Part shown: positions 25,897 to 34,144 of the stretch, piece after piece | Layout: the number at the start of each line of letters is the position of its first letter | Numbering within the stretch: the stretch's first letter is position 1 | Origin: Methanofollis sp. UBA420 | GTDB lineage: Archaea > Halobacteriota > Methanomicrobia > Methanomicrobiales > Methanofollaceae | NCBI RefSeq assembly: GCF_002498315.1 | Contig: NZ_DAGX01000005.1 | Coordinates: 651,336-709,214, forward strand | DNA length: 57,879 nucleotides | Direction: 5' to 3' | The notes under the pieces: model-generated | What the model was told of the DNA's origin: nothing | Database searches by the model: none | Seen by the model: only the letters and a program-made list of their open reading frames with translations | Program-made: the position numbers and the translations under genes

Positions 25897-27228
25897 ATGA
25901 TCGTGATCATCGGTGGAGGACCGGCAGGGCGGTTTGCGGCCATCCGCCTCGGCCATACCGGGCGGGAGGTGACCCTTGTTGAGAAGGGCGCAATCGGAGG
26001 GCAGTGCCTGAACTACGGGTGTATGGCTGTCTGCGCCCTGAACGACGCCGCACGGACGGTGGCGAGGGCCAGACAGTTCGCCGGTGCGGGCATCTTCAAG
26101 GACGAACCGGTGATCGATTTCCCCTCCCTCCTTGCCGGGATGGAGGAGGTGCAGGCAAAGATCAGGGCCGTCCTTGACCATGAGACTCGGGGTGCGGGGG
26201 TCGAGATCAGGTACGGGAGCACGGCGCGGCTCTGCGGGCGGCAGGTCTTCATCGACGATGAGGAGGTCGAGACTGAGGCGGTCATCGTCGCCACCGGGTC
26301 TGTGCCCGCCGTCCCGGAGGTCGAAGGGACAGGCCTTGCCGGGGTCTTCACCGCCCACACCCTGCCGCGGATGCACGACCTTCCCCATGACCTCGTCATC
26401 GTCGGCGGCGGGATCGCGGCCGCGGAGTTCGCCTACATCTTCCGGCAACTGGGGAGCCGCGTGACGGTCCTCGCACGGAGCGATTTTCTCAAGGGTCTTG
26501 ACCCGCGCCTGCGGAAACTCGCCCTGAAGGAACTGGCCGGAGTCGAGATCAGGGAGAACGCCCCCCTCACCCGTATCACCGGGACAGGACATGCAGACGG
26601 TGCGGCATATGGCGGGGAGACGCCGGGGGAGTGCCAGGCAGATGCCGTCCTCCTTGCCGCCGGCCTCGTGCCGAACGCCTCGATGGTCAGCGGCGTCGCC
26701 ACCGGCCAGAAGGGCGAGATCGTCACGGACGACAGGATGCAGACCTCGGTCCCGGGAGTGTACGCCGCGGGCGACGTCACCGGCGGGCCGTACCTTACCC
26801 CTGTCGCCCGCCTGCAGGGGATTGTGGCGGCGGAGAACATCCTGGGCCATGACATGCGCTATGCCCCTGCGGTCGTCCCGCAGAGCATCAGCCTCGCAAA
26901 CGACCTCGCCTTCGCCCTCGCGGAGGATGACGGGGGGATCGAACTCTCGGTACCGGCACCGGCAGGGCCGGGTTCCTTCTGGTCCGTGCCCGCGGGCGAC
27001 ACCGGCCTCGGGAAGATCCTGGTCGAACCGGAGACCGGGGAGGTACGGGGCGTCTGGGCGGCCTCGCCGGGCGCCGGCATCATCGCCACCTACATGGCCG
27101 CGGCGATCCGGCACAGGCGGACGATCTCCGACTTCGAAGACCTCATCGAGGTCCACCCCCTCGCGGACGGCGTCCACGGCCTGATACCGCCTGCCGCTGC
27201 CTTCCTGCAGAAGAGGAAGGGGAACTAA
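25897..27228 (+). CDS. FAD-dependent pyridine nucleotide-disulfide oxidoreductase (dihydrolipoamide dehydrogenase-like)
   Basis: A 443-residue two-dinucleotide-fold flavoenzyme. FAD motif GGGPAGRFAAIRLG (about 6-19). The redox disulfide pair is Cys37-x4-Cys42 (GGQCLNYGC). The NAD(P) motif VGGGIAAAEFAYIF is near residue 168. The second FAD motif VYAAGDVTGGPY is near 288, and the C-terminal dimer domain ends with EVHPLADGVHGLIPP. The usual PxK after the second Cys is MAVC, adding Cys46. Methanogens have no classical lipoyl dehydrogenase complex, so the real substrate (a thiol or CoA disulfide, for example) is open. Co-directional with the gene at 24965. Confidence 0.88.
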   Translation: MIVIIGGGPAGRFAAIRLGHTGREVTLVEKGAIGGQCLNYGCMAVCALNDAARTVARARQFAGAGIFKDEPVIDFPSLLAGMEEVQAKIRAVLDHETRGAGVEIRYGSTARLCGRQVFIDDEEVETEAVIVATGSVPAVPEVEGTGLAGVFTAHTLPRMHDLPHDLVIVGGGIAAAEFAYIFRQLGSRVTVLARSDFLKGLDPRLRKLALKELAGVEIRENAPLTRITGTGHADGAAYGGETPGECQADAVLLAAGLVPNASMVSGVATGQKGEIVTDDRMQTSVPGVYAAGDVTGGPYLTPVARLQGIVAAENILGHDMRYAPAVVPQSISLANDLAFALAEDDGGIELSVPAPAGPGSFWSVPAGDTGLGKILVEPETGEVRGVWAASPGAGIIATYMAAAIRHRRTISDFEDLIEVHPLADGVHGLIPPAAAFLQKRKGN

Positions 27229-27233
27229 GGTCT

Positions 27234-27246
27234 CCCCTTCAAGGGG
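27234..27246 (+). terminator. Short hairpin after the disulfide reductase
   Basis: CCCCTTCAAGGGG just past the stop codon at 27228 forms a compact stem followed by TCTT. It lies before an AT-rich promoter stretch (about 27300-27320) for the pilin-like gene. Confidence 0.35.
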
Positions 27247-27335
27247 TCTTGCATGGGGCACCGCTGTTGGCGAAAATACCTGAGATAAGGTCGAAAAATG
27301 AATATTTGAGTATATTTGAAAATAATTGGAAAACG

Positions 27336-28379
27336 ATGATATCAGATACATATCCTGAAGACGATGACGCCCTGTCAGAGATCGTCTCGATCACCCTCAT
27401 CATCGCACTGGTCCTTGTTCTCGTCGGGGTCACCGCGTCCGTCCTTCTCGGATATACAGACGTCCTGACGCCCCACATCTTTGCCGCAACCACGGCAGAA
27501 GACGTCCCCTTATCCCTGAACGCCACGACCGGAATGCCCGGCACCGAGGCCATCGCCCTCTTTCTGGAAGGAGGGGACGAGATGCGCTTTGGAGAAGGGG
27601 GCACCGCCCGCATCGCCCTGACCACACCCGGAGGGATTACAGGCTGCGCATACCCAGAAAACGGCTCGCTCGACTGGAAACCGGGCGACCATCTTTTCAT
27701 CTCCCGTAACGGGACGGAGTACCTGATCGGAAAAGAGGCCCCGCCCGCCTCTGACGGCCTTGCCGCCGGACTCTGGCAGGTCGCCCTCGTGGACACCAGG
27801 TCCAATGTTCTTATCGCAAAACATGGGGTGAGGATCAGCGGGTCAGGAGAGACACCGCCGGTCCTCGGCGAGGGCTTCACTGTGGAAGCATGGGTGAAAT
27901 GGACAAAAAGCCCGTCGCCGCTCTCGGAGGATGAGAAGTGGGCGACGATCGTCGTGAACGGCAACAGTGATATAAACCGCCGGTATCATCTCCAGCACGA
28001 CAAAAACAACAAAAATTTTGAATTTGCCATACGGACCCGGAACAACGCCGGCGGGATCGGTCATTATGTCCAGTCGACGACACGTCCTGAGCAGGGCGTC
28101 TGGTATTATGTCGTGAGCGTGTACAACCAGACCACGCCCACCCTCGAGATCTATGTAAACGGGGCGAAGGCAAGCGGCATCAGGAACATTCAGCCCGACG
28201 GGAGCGACATCAGGGATTCACCGGGCTTTTATCAGGTCGGCGGGCCTGAGGGGGTGGACTTCAAAGGTGCCCACCAGCGGAAGTTCGCCGGCGAGATCAG
28301 AGGGCTTCGGACGTGGGAGGGGGCGATGAGCGAGGCCGATATCCTCTCCCACTACTCCCGAGGACTTCCTGCGGCCTGA
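27336..28379 (+). CDS. Type IV pilin-like protein with C-terminal LamG/concanavalin-like domain
   Basis: A 347-residue secreted protein. The N terminus has an archaeal pilin (DUF1628-like) signal: an acidic head DTYPEDDDALSE then a hydrophobic helix IVSITLIIALVLVLVGVTAS (about 15-37). A pilin-type beta region follows. Residues about 180-345 form a LamG/concanavalin-like jellyroll (FTVEAWVKWTKS, RYHLQHDKNNKNF, GVWYYVVSVYNQ, IYVNGAKASGI). The TATA-like TATATTTG (about 27311-27318) lies about 22-25 bp before ATG 27336, giving a near-leaderless mRNA. Probable adhesive pilin tip or surface fibre; ligand unknown. Confidence 0.85.
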   Translation: MISDTYPEDDDALSEIVSITLIIALVLVLVGVTASVLLGYTDVLTPHIFAATTAEDVPLSLNATTGMPGTEAIALFLEGGDEMRFGEGGTARIALTTPGGITGCAYPENGSLDWKPGDHLFISRNGTEYLIGKEAPPASDGLAAGLWQVALVDTRSNVLIAKHGVRISGSGETPPVLGEGFTVEAWVKWTKSPSPLSEDEKWATIVVNGNSDINRRYHLQHDKNNKNFEFAIRTRNNAGGIGHYVQSTTRPEQGVWYYVVSVYNQTTPTLEIYVNGAKASGIRNIQPDGSDIRDSPGFYQVGGPEGVDFKGAHQRKFAGEIRGLRTWEGAMSEADILSHYSRGLPAA

Positions 28380-28467
28380 AGATAGAAAGGCCGGGGTTCC
28401 AGCCATCTTTTTCCGAGCAGTTTTCGAGACCAGATATTACAGCCGCACGCACCCGGCATCTATTCTC

Positions 28468-29418
28468 TCAGCCCAGCCGCGCCAGCACCGCTGCACCGAA
28501 CCGCCCGGTCGAGGCCGTGCCGCCGAGGTCAGGGGTCCGGATGCCCGCGGCAAGGACGGCGTCCACCGTCGCATCCACCGCGGCCGCCCCTTCCCGGTCG
28601 CCTGCATGGGCGAGGAGCATCGCGGCGCTCCGTATCGCCGCCACCGGGTTTGCAATGCCCTTCCCCGCGATGTCGGGTGCCGAACCGTGGACAGGTTCGA
28701 AGAGGGCGTGGCCGTCGCCGATGTTCGCCGAAGGGAGGGTGCCGAGGCCGCCGACAAGCGCCCCCGCGGCGTCGGAAAGGATGTCCCCGAAGATGTTCGT
28801 CGTCACGATGACGCCGTAGCGGGCCGGGTGCATCAGCACGTCCAGGCAGAGGGCGTCGATGAACTTCTCCTCCCACGCCACCCCCGCGGCCTCGGCCTCC
28901 TCGACGGCACAGCGGCGGAAGAGGGTGTCTGACTTGAGGACATTCGCCTTTGTCCCGATGGTGAACCGCCTCCCTTTCGCAAGCCCGGCGGCGAAGCGTG
29001 CAATCCGTCGGCTCCCCTCCTCGGTGACAACCCGCAGGGTGCAGTACGAGCCCGGCAATTCCCACTCGATCCCTGAGTACAGCCCCTCGGTGTTCTCCCG
29101 CACGATCGTGAGGTCGACACCCGGTCCCTTCACCGGCCGCACATTCGCATACAGGTCGAGATCCTTCCTCATCTGCACGAGCACACTCCGGTAGGCAGGG
29201 TCGGGGGGCGTGGTCACCGCACCGAAGAGGATGGCATCGGCCTCCCCTAGGGCCCGCATCTCCTCGGGACCGATGGCCGAACCGCACCTCTGCCAGCGGC
29301 CGTACCCGACCTCGACAGGGTAGTAGTCCCAGTCAGGATGGAGGCGACGGAGTACCGCCTCGGCCACCGGGACCACCTCCTGCCCAATCCCGTCACCGGG
29401 GACGACCGCTACCTTCAT
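28468..29418 (-). CDS. aksF: Homoisocitrate dehydrogenase-type enzyme of coenzyme B synthesis
   Basis: NAD-dependent beta-hydroxyacid decarboxylating dehydrogenase family (LeuB/AksF), 316 residues. Motifs: VAVVPGDGIGQEVVP, a substrate loop NVRPVKGPGVDLTIVRENTEG, TIGTKANVLK and the metal/nucleotide segment TTNIFGDILSDAAGALVGGLG with SANIGDGHALFEPVHGSAPDIAG. It would oxidise and decarboxylate homo-n-isocitrates during chain extension to 2-oxosuberate. ATG 29418 overlaps the preceding gene by 26 bases. Leucine synthesis (LeuB) is the alternative; the operon with aksE favours AksF. Confidence 0.85.
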   Translation of the reverse strand: MKVAVVPGDGIGQEVVPVAEAVLRRLHPDWDYYPVEVGYGRWQRCGSAIGPEEMRALGEADAILFGAVTTPPDPAYRSVLVQMRKDLDLYANVRPVKGPGVDLTIVRENTEGLYSGIEWELPGSYCTLRVVTEEGSRRIARFAAGLAKGRRFTIGTKANVLKSDTLFRRCAVEEAEAAGVAWEEKFIDALCLDVLMHPARYGVIVTTNIFGDILSDAAGALVGGLGTLPSANIGDGHALFEPVHGSAPDIAGKGIANPVAAIRSAAMLLAHAGDREGAAAVDATVDAVLAAGIRTPDLGGTASTGRFGAAVLARLG

Positions 29419-30211
29419 GCTCCCGCCACCCGGCCACCGCACTCCTGAGGACCGCGTCGATGGTGTGGGGCGCCGCGCCCCAGTGGACCACGCCGCCGAA
29501 CTTTCCGTTCCACTCCCCGACACCCTCGCGCTCCCCCCGACAGCACCGGGCGATAAAAGGCTCCTCCGCCACCTGCGTCAGGGGGCAGATCTCCGCGATC
29601 TCCACCTCGTCCCCGTAGTTCTCCGCACAGAACTGCTGCGCTGTGAGGCATCCGGCCACATGCTCCTTCCCGGCAAGTGGGTCGGCATCGAGGGTCCGGT
29701 CAAAGCCGCCGGCACGGCAGGGATATACCTCTGCCGCCGTCTCCCTGATGTCCCTGATATGATACTCAAAACGGACGCCGAGGTCGCCGAAAAGACCGAC
29801 ACCCTCGAGTTCCTCCAGGATCGCCGCAAGGTGGGGGCGCGGCGGAATGATGTCGTAGACATGCACGGTCAGGAGCGACCCCTGGTCAGGGTCGAGGACG
29901 AAGGTCCGTGACTCGTCAGGGCTCCTGAAGATGGTGCACCGATACCCCGAGGCCGCCGCAAGGCTGATCAGGCGCGACCTGTCATTGAAGTTTACCGGTT
30001 CGGGATACAGGACGGTCTCGTCCGGCCTCGCGAGCACCCATGTCGCCGTGACGTCACGCATCAGCCCTTCCCCATCGGCAGGTTTCACCGACAGGATCTC
30101 GTAGCCTTCGGGGGTCTCCCGGATCAGCCAGCGGGAGAGGAAATAGACCTTCTCCCCGAGGGGCCTTGTGTTCGCAAGGCCCACGTATTTGCACTCTTCA
30201 GGAAATATCAT
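29393..30211 (-). CDS. Conserved cysteine-rich protein of unknown function in the coenzyme B operon
   Basis: A 272-residue soluble protein I do not recognise. N-terminal beta-rich half (EECKYVGLANTRPLGEKVYF, LLTVHVYDIIPPRP). The C-terminal half contains conserved-looking cysteines: EVYPCRAGGFDRT, EHVAGCLTAQQFCAENYG, EIAEICPLTQV and FIARCCRGE, then a Trp-containing end WNGKFGGVVHWGAAPH. It may bind metal or a cofactor. Its ATG overlaps the aksE stop (ATGA) and its own end overlaps aksF, so it is co-expressed with the 2-oxosuberate pathway. A role in a missing coenzyme B step is inference. Confidence 0.8.
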   Translation of the reverse strand: MIFPEECKYVGLANTRPLGEKVYFLSRWLIRETPEGYEILSVKPADGEGLMRDVTATWVLARPDETVLYPEPVNFNDRSRLISLAAASGYRCTIFRSPDESRTFVLDPDQGSLLTVHVYDIIPPRPHLAAILEELEGVGLFGDLGVRFEYHIRDIRETAAEVYPCRAGGFDRTLDADPLAGKEHVAGCLTAQQFCAENYGDEVEIAEICPLTQVAEEPFIARCCRGEREGVGEWNGKFGGVVHWGAAPHTIDAVLRSAVAGWREHEGSGRPR

Positions 30212-30681
30212 CCATGGCCTCCGCTGAGATAGGGGACAAGACCCCCTGACCGGAGGATCTCACGCATACGCGGGGAGAGGGGATGGAGAGGGCGGCGGAT
30301 CCCGCCGGCCTCTATCCAGCCCTCCTCGAGGTCGAAGCGCACCGCCTCGCCCTCATGGCAGGGGATCTCGCACTCAAGCACCAGGAGACCTATATTGACG
30401 GCGTTCCTGAAGAAGATTCTGGCAAAGGTCGGGGCGGCGACGGCGACGACCCCGGCCTCCTTCAGGGCAACCGCCGCCTGCTCCCGCGACGACCCGCAGC
30501 CGAAATTCGGGCCGGCGACGACCACCGCACCGGCAAGGCGCCCGGCAAGGGAGGGGTCGAGGTCCTCGAAGACATGGGCCGCCCAGACAGACCTGTCCTT
30601 GGTCCGCAGGTACCGCCCCGCGATGACCAGGTCGGTGTCGATGTCCCGGCCGAGGCAGACGGCATGCCCTTCGCCCTTCAC
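30208..30681 (-). CDS. aksE: Homoaconitase small subunit
   Basis: Swivelling subunit of the aconitase-family hydro-lyase that isomerises homocitrates. The 157-residue protein has the LeuD-type motif GRDIDTDLVIAGRYLRT and the GPNFGCGSSREQAAVAL loop. Counted from the GTG at 30681, the loop carries Arg26-Thr27, as in the homoaconitase MJ1271; isopropylmalate isomerases have other residues at these two positions. This supports a coenzyme B rather than leucine role. GTG 30681 has GGAGGG at 6-nt spacing and overlaps the aksD stop (GTGA). Confidence 0.9.
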   Translation of the reverse strand: MKGEGHAVCLGRDIDTDLVIAGRYLRTKDRSVWAAHVFEDLDPSLAGRLAGAVVVAGPNFGCGSSREQAAVALKEAGVVAVAAPTFARIFFRNAVNIGLLVLECEIPCHEGEAVRFDLEEGWIEAGGIRRPLHPLSPRMREILRSGGLVPYLSGGHG

Positions 30682-31889
30682 AGGCATCCCTCCGGGGACC
30701 GGATCTCGCCGGCAAGGGCGGTCGCCGCCGCGGTCAGGGGCGACGCCAGGTAGATCTCGCCGCCGACGCCCATCCTGTTCCTGAAATTCCGGTTCGCGGT
30801 CGAGAGGCAGACCTCTCCCTCGCCGATCACGCCCATATGGGCGCCGAGACAGGGGCCGCATCCGGGCGTCCCGAGGGCGCATCCGGCCTCGATGAGCGTG
30901 GAGAGCACACCTGTCGAGGCAGCACGGGCAAACACGGCCCGCGACGCCGGGACGACGACGGTCCTGACCGCCACCTTCTTCCCGCGCACGATACGGGCGA
31001 AGGCCTCCAGATCCTCGTACCGCCCGCAGGTGCAGGTGCCCAGGAAGACCTGGTCCACGGCCAGACCCTCCTTCTCGGCCACCGGGCAGACCGTGTCCAC
31101 CCGCGGCGGCAGGGCAAGGAGGGGCTCGATATTTCCGAGATCGAGGGTGATCTCATCCGGGTATCCGGCCGCTGGAGTCTGCGCCTCCGCCACATGGCCG
31201 AAACCGGCGAGGTACTCCCGCGTCACCGCATCGGCATAGAACATGCCGGCCTTCGCTCCTGTCTCCACCGCCATGTTGGAGAGAGTGAGGCGGTCGGCCA
31301 TCGAGAGCCCCGACGCCCCCTCGCCGACAAACTCCAGGGCGCGGTATGTCGCACCGTCCATGCCGAGGGCGGCGACATAGGCGAGGGCGACGTCCTTTGC
31401 CGCGGCCGCACCTGTCAGAGAACCTTCCAGGAAGACGCCGGTCGTCTCCGGCACCCGGAACCAGGTCTCGCCCGTCGCCCAGATGCCGGCCATGTCTGTC
31501 GCCCCGACGCCTGTCGCAAAGGCGCCGAAGGCCCCGAGGGTGCAGGAGTGCGAGTCCGCCCCGACGATCACCTCGCCGGGCAGGGCATAACCCTCGGCCA
31601 TCACCTGGTGGCAGACGCCGCCGCCGACATCGGAGAGGTGCATCCCCTGCTGCCGGGCAAAGACCCGCAGTTCCTTCTGGAGGTCGGCGGTCAGGGAGGT
31701 GTTTGCCGGGACGATGTGATCGAAGATGAGGTACCTGCGGTCGGGGTCGGGAAAGGCCCCGGTTCCGATCGAGAGCCAGGCCTCCCGTGCAAGGACGCCG
31801 GTGCCGTCATGGGCATAGGCCCTGTCCACCCGGCGGTCCACGTATTCCCCGGCCGGCGCCCCCAGGATCTCCTCGGCAAGGGTGGCCAT
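30678..31889 (-). CDS. aksD: Homoaconitase large subunit
   Basis: Iron-sulfur subunit of the aconitase-family isomerase (403 residues). Motifs include FDHIVPANTS, GMHLSDVGGGVCHQVMAEG, VIVGADSHSCTLGAFGAF and the 4Fe-4S ligands in LGTCTCGR and TPGCGPCLGAH. It pairs with the product of the next gene to convert homocitrate-type tricarboxylates to homoisocitrate types. It overlaps aksA by one base (TGATG). By sequence alone LeuC is possible; the partner subunit's Arg26-Thr27 points to homoaconitase. Confidence 0.88.
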   Translation of the reverse strand: MATLAEEILGAPAGEYVDRRVDRAYAHDGTGVLAREAWLSIGTGAFPDPDRRYLIFDHIVPANTSLTADLQKELRVFARQQGMHLSDVGGGVCHQVMAEGYALPGEVIVGADSHSCTLGAFGAFATGVGATDMAGIWATGETWFRVPETTGVFLEGSLTGAAAAKDVALAYVAALGMDGATYRALEFVGEGASGLSMADRLTLSNMAVETGAKAGMFYADAVTREYLAGFGHVAEAQTPAAGYPDEITLDLGNIEPLLALPPRVDTVCPVAEKEGLAVDQVFLGTCTCGRYEDLEAFARIVRGKKVAVRTVVVPASRAVFARAASTGVLSTLIEAGCALGTPGCGPCLGAHMGVIGEGEVCLSTANRNFRNRMGVGGEIYLASPLTAAATALAGEIRSPEGCL

Positions 31890-33016
31890 CAGACCGCCCC
31901 CTTCCGCGCGGCACAGAGGATCTCCTGGAGGACTTCAGGCGTCACCGTGCACTTCGCCTCGCTCCGCCTCTTCACCTCGGCGAGCACCCAGGAGACCCCG
32001 GCGTCGTCGAGGTCGTAGCCGAGTGTTGCGGCGACATGCTCGATCGCGTGTTTCCCGGTATGTTTGCCGAGGATGAACGTCCTCGACGCACCGACGAGAG
32101 AGGGGCGCACGTACTCGTAGGTCTCCGGTTCCCTGAGGATCGCGGCGATATGGATGCCGCTCTCATGCGCAAAGGCATGGGCGCCCACGACCGCCTTGTT
32201 CTTCGCGACCGCAATCCCCGAGGCCTTCTCGACCCGCTCAGAGAGTTTCTGGAGGGGCGAGAGGTCGTACCTGGTGATCCCGGCCTTCATGGCCAGGACG
32301 ACGAGCACCTCCTCGAGGGCGGCGTTCCCGGCCCGTTCGCCGAGGCCGTTCACCGTGGTGTGGAGCTGGAAAGCGCCTTCCGCGGCGGCAGTGATGGTGT
32401 TTGCGGTGGCGCACCCGAGGTCGTCGTGGCAGTGGATACAGATTGGCGTGTCGATAGCGGCCGCGATCTCGCGCACCCTCTCCCCGATCTCCGAGGGCGT
32501 CATGCACCCGACAGTGTCGGCAAAGGTGACGAGGTCGGCCCCGGCATCGGTGACCTGCCTGTACGCCTGTATGAGGTCGGGGAGAGAGGTCCGGGAGGCG
32601 TCTTCGGCGCCGAACCTGACGGTGACGCCGTGGTCATGGGCGTACTCGATCATCGCGCAGGTCTCGGTCATTACCTCTTCGCGCGTCCTGCCGTACTTCG
32701 TCCTGATATGGAGGTCTGACGTGGCCGCAAAGACGCCGATCATGTCCACGCCGCAGTCGAGGGAGGCATCGATGTCGTACTGTTTCGCGCGGGCGAGTGC
32801 GCAGATCCGGGCGTCGAGGCCCATCCCGCAGATCTCACGGACCGCTGTCTTCTCGTTCGCCGAGACAGCCGGAAAACCGGCCTCGATCACCTCGACACCG
32901 GTGGCGTCGAGGATTCCCGCTATCTCCTTCTTCTCGTCGCAGTTAAACGTTACACCGGGCGTCTGCTCACCGTCACGGAGCGTGACGTCGCATATCTCAA
33001 CATTCCACCTTTTCAT
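31889..33016 (-). CDS. aksA: (R)-Homocitrate synthase family enzyme, 2-oxoacid chain elongation
   Basis: Condenses acetyl-CoA with 2-oxoglutarate and its longer homologues, the first step toward 2-oxosuberate for coenzyme B. The 375-residue DRE-TIM barrel shows VEICDVTLRDGEQTPGV at the start, TFADTVGCMTPSEIGERV, the metal motif PICIHCHDDLGCATAN, HTTVNGLGERAGNAALEEVL and HESGIHIAAIL near the end. It lacks the leucine-feedback domain of classical LeuA, so it is close to AksA. It overlaps the ThDP gene by 20 bases. Confidence 0.88.
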   Translation of the reverse strand: MKRWNVEICDVTLRDGEQTPGVTFNCDEKKEIAGILDATGVEVIEAGFPAVSANEKTAVREICGMGLDARICALARAKQYDIDASLDCGVDMIGVFAATSDLHIRTKYGRTREEVMTETCAMIEYAHDHGVTVRFGAEDASRTSLPDLIQAYRQVTDAGADLVTFADTVGCMTPSEIGERVREIAAAIDTPICIHCHDDLGCATANTITAAAEGAFQLHTTVNGLGERAGNAALEEVLVVLAMKAGITRYDLSPLQKLSERVEKASGIAVAKNKAVVGAHAFAHESGIHIAAILREPETYEYVRPSLVGASRTFILGKHTGKHAIEHVAATLGYDLDDAGVSWVLAEVKRRSEAKCTVTPEVLQEILCAARKGAV

Positions 33017-34142
33017 GACTCTCTCCTTTGGGGCATGCCCCGGTGACGACCACCGTCGTCGGCCTGTCGACGGGCACGATCAGCCGCGCCAGTCCGGCCA
33101 GGTTGTCGGCGCGGCAGACTGTCGGCCCGGCCCAGTCGAGGTACCTCGCCACCCCGGCCACCTCCTGACCGCCGACCATGCCCATGCGCCTGTTCTCAAG
33201 GACAATACAGAGAAGGGGCAGACCCTTCTCATAGACGTCGATAAGTGCGTTTATGCCGGAGTGCAGGAGCCCATAGTCCCCTATCAGGGCGATCCCTGTG
33301 CTCCTTACCCCAACTGCCACCGCGGACCCGAGGCCGTAACTCGCAATGCCGATCCTGTACGGCGGGTTTGTCGCAAGGAGGGAACACCCGGCATCGACCG
33401 CGGGCCGCATCCCCCGCTCAGCAAGGAGGGAGACGAGCGGGCGGTACGGGCAGTGCCGGCAGAAGGTCCGGCAGAACCCCCGGTTGGCAAAGCGTTCAGG
33501 CTCCCCGGGCGGGGGAGAGACCTGCGGAATTGTAACCATAACGCCGGCCGGGGCCCGATGGCTGGCATGCGCCGCCGTTACCTGGAGGGCCCGCTCCCAC
33601 CTGCCCCGCATCGTCAGCGCGGGGTCGGCGAGGGTGCCCGCACCCCTCGCACCGCGGAGAGCGGGCCGGGCCGCTGCCGGTGCGTCGAGGATCTCGGGAA
33701 TGACGCGGAGGACTGCAACCCGCGCCATTGCCTCCGAGAGGGCGAAGGCCTCCTCCACCGCGGCAGGGAAGGCGTCGGGCCCGTCGGCCTCGACAATCGG
33801 CACCATCGCCAGGGGGCCGAAGTGGCGGGAGTCCTCCCCAACCTGCGAGGCGCGTGCCAGGGGATCGTCCCCCGCGACGACGACGACGCCTCCCACGATC
33901 CCCTGGGCCGTCGCCTGCACCAGAGGGTCGGCCAGGAGGTTCATGCCGACGTGCTTCACGACCACCGCGACCCGCCTGCCGGTGAGGGAGGCGCCGAGGG
34001 CGTACTCCAGGGCGACCTTCTCGTTCGTGCAGACCTCCGCACCGGTCCGCGTCGCACACCCGGTCACCGGATAGCCGGGCACCGTGTACAGGGCGTCAGC
34101 CGCACCAGAAAGGGCGAGAGCCAGCACCTCCTCCCCGTCCAT
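32997..34142 (-). CDS. IorA-like ThDP-dependent enzyme, candidate 2-oxosuberate decarboxylase
   Basis: A 381-residue protein resembling the alpha subunit of indolepyruvate:ferredoxin oxidoreductase but without its C-terminal ferredoxin domain. Pyr half: TVPGYPVTGCATR, CTNEKVALEYALGAS and VVVKHVGMNLLADPL. A Cys-rich link FCRTFCRHCPYRPL follows. ThDP half: GIASYGLGSAVAVGVR then the cofactor motif beginning GDYGLLHSGIN and ending CIVLEN. No partner beta gene is next to it. Two bases after the radical SAM stop, with GGGAGGGA before its ATG. In this operon it could decarboxylate 2-oxosuberate, a step without a known enzyme (inference). Confidence 0.82.
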   Translation of the reverse strand: MDGEEVLALALSGAADALYTVPGYPVTGCATRTGAEVCTNEKVALEYALGASLTGRRVAVVVKHVGMNLLADPLVQATAQGIVGGVVVVAGDDPLARASQVGEDSRHFGPLAMVPIVEADGPDAFPAAVEEAFALSEAMARVAVLRVIPEILDAPAAARPALRGARGAGTLADPALTMRGRWERALQVTAAHASHRAPAGVMVTIPQVSPPPGEPERFANRGFCRTFCRHCPYRPLVSLLAERGMRPAVDAGCSLLATNPPYRIGIASYGLGSAVAVGVRSTGIALIGDYGLLHSGINALIDVYEKGLPLLCIVLENRRMGMVGGQEVAGVARYLDWAGPTVCRADNLAGLARLIVPVDRPTTVVVTGACPKGESHEKVEC

Positions 34143-34144
34143 TT

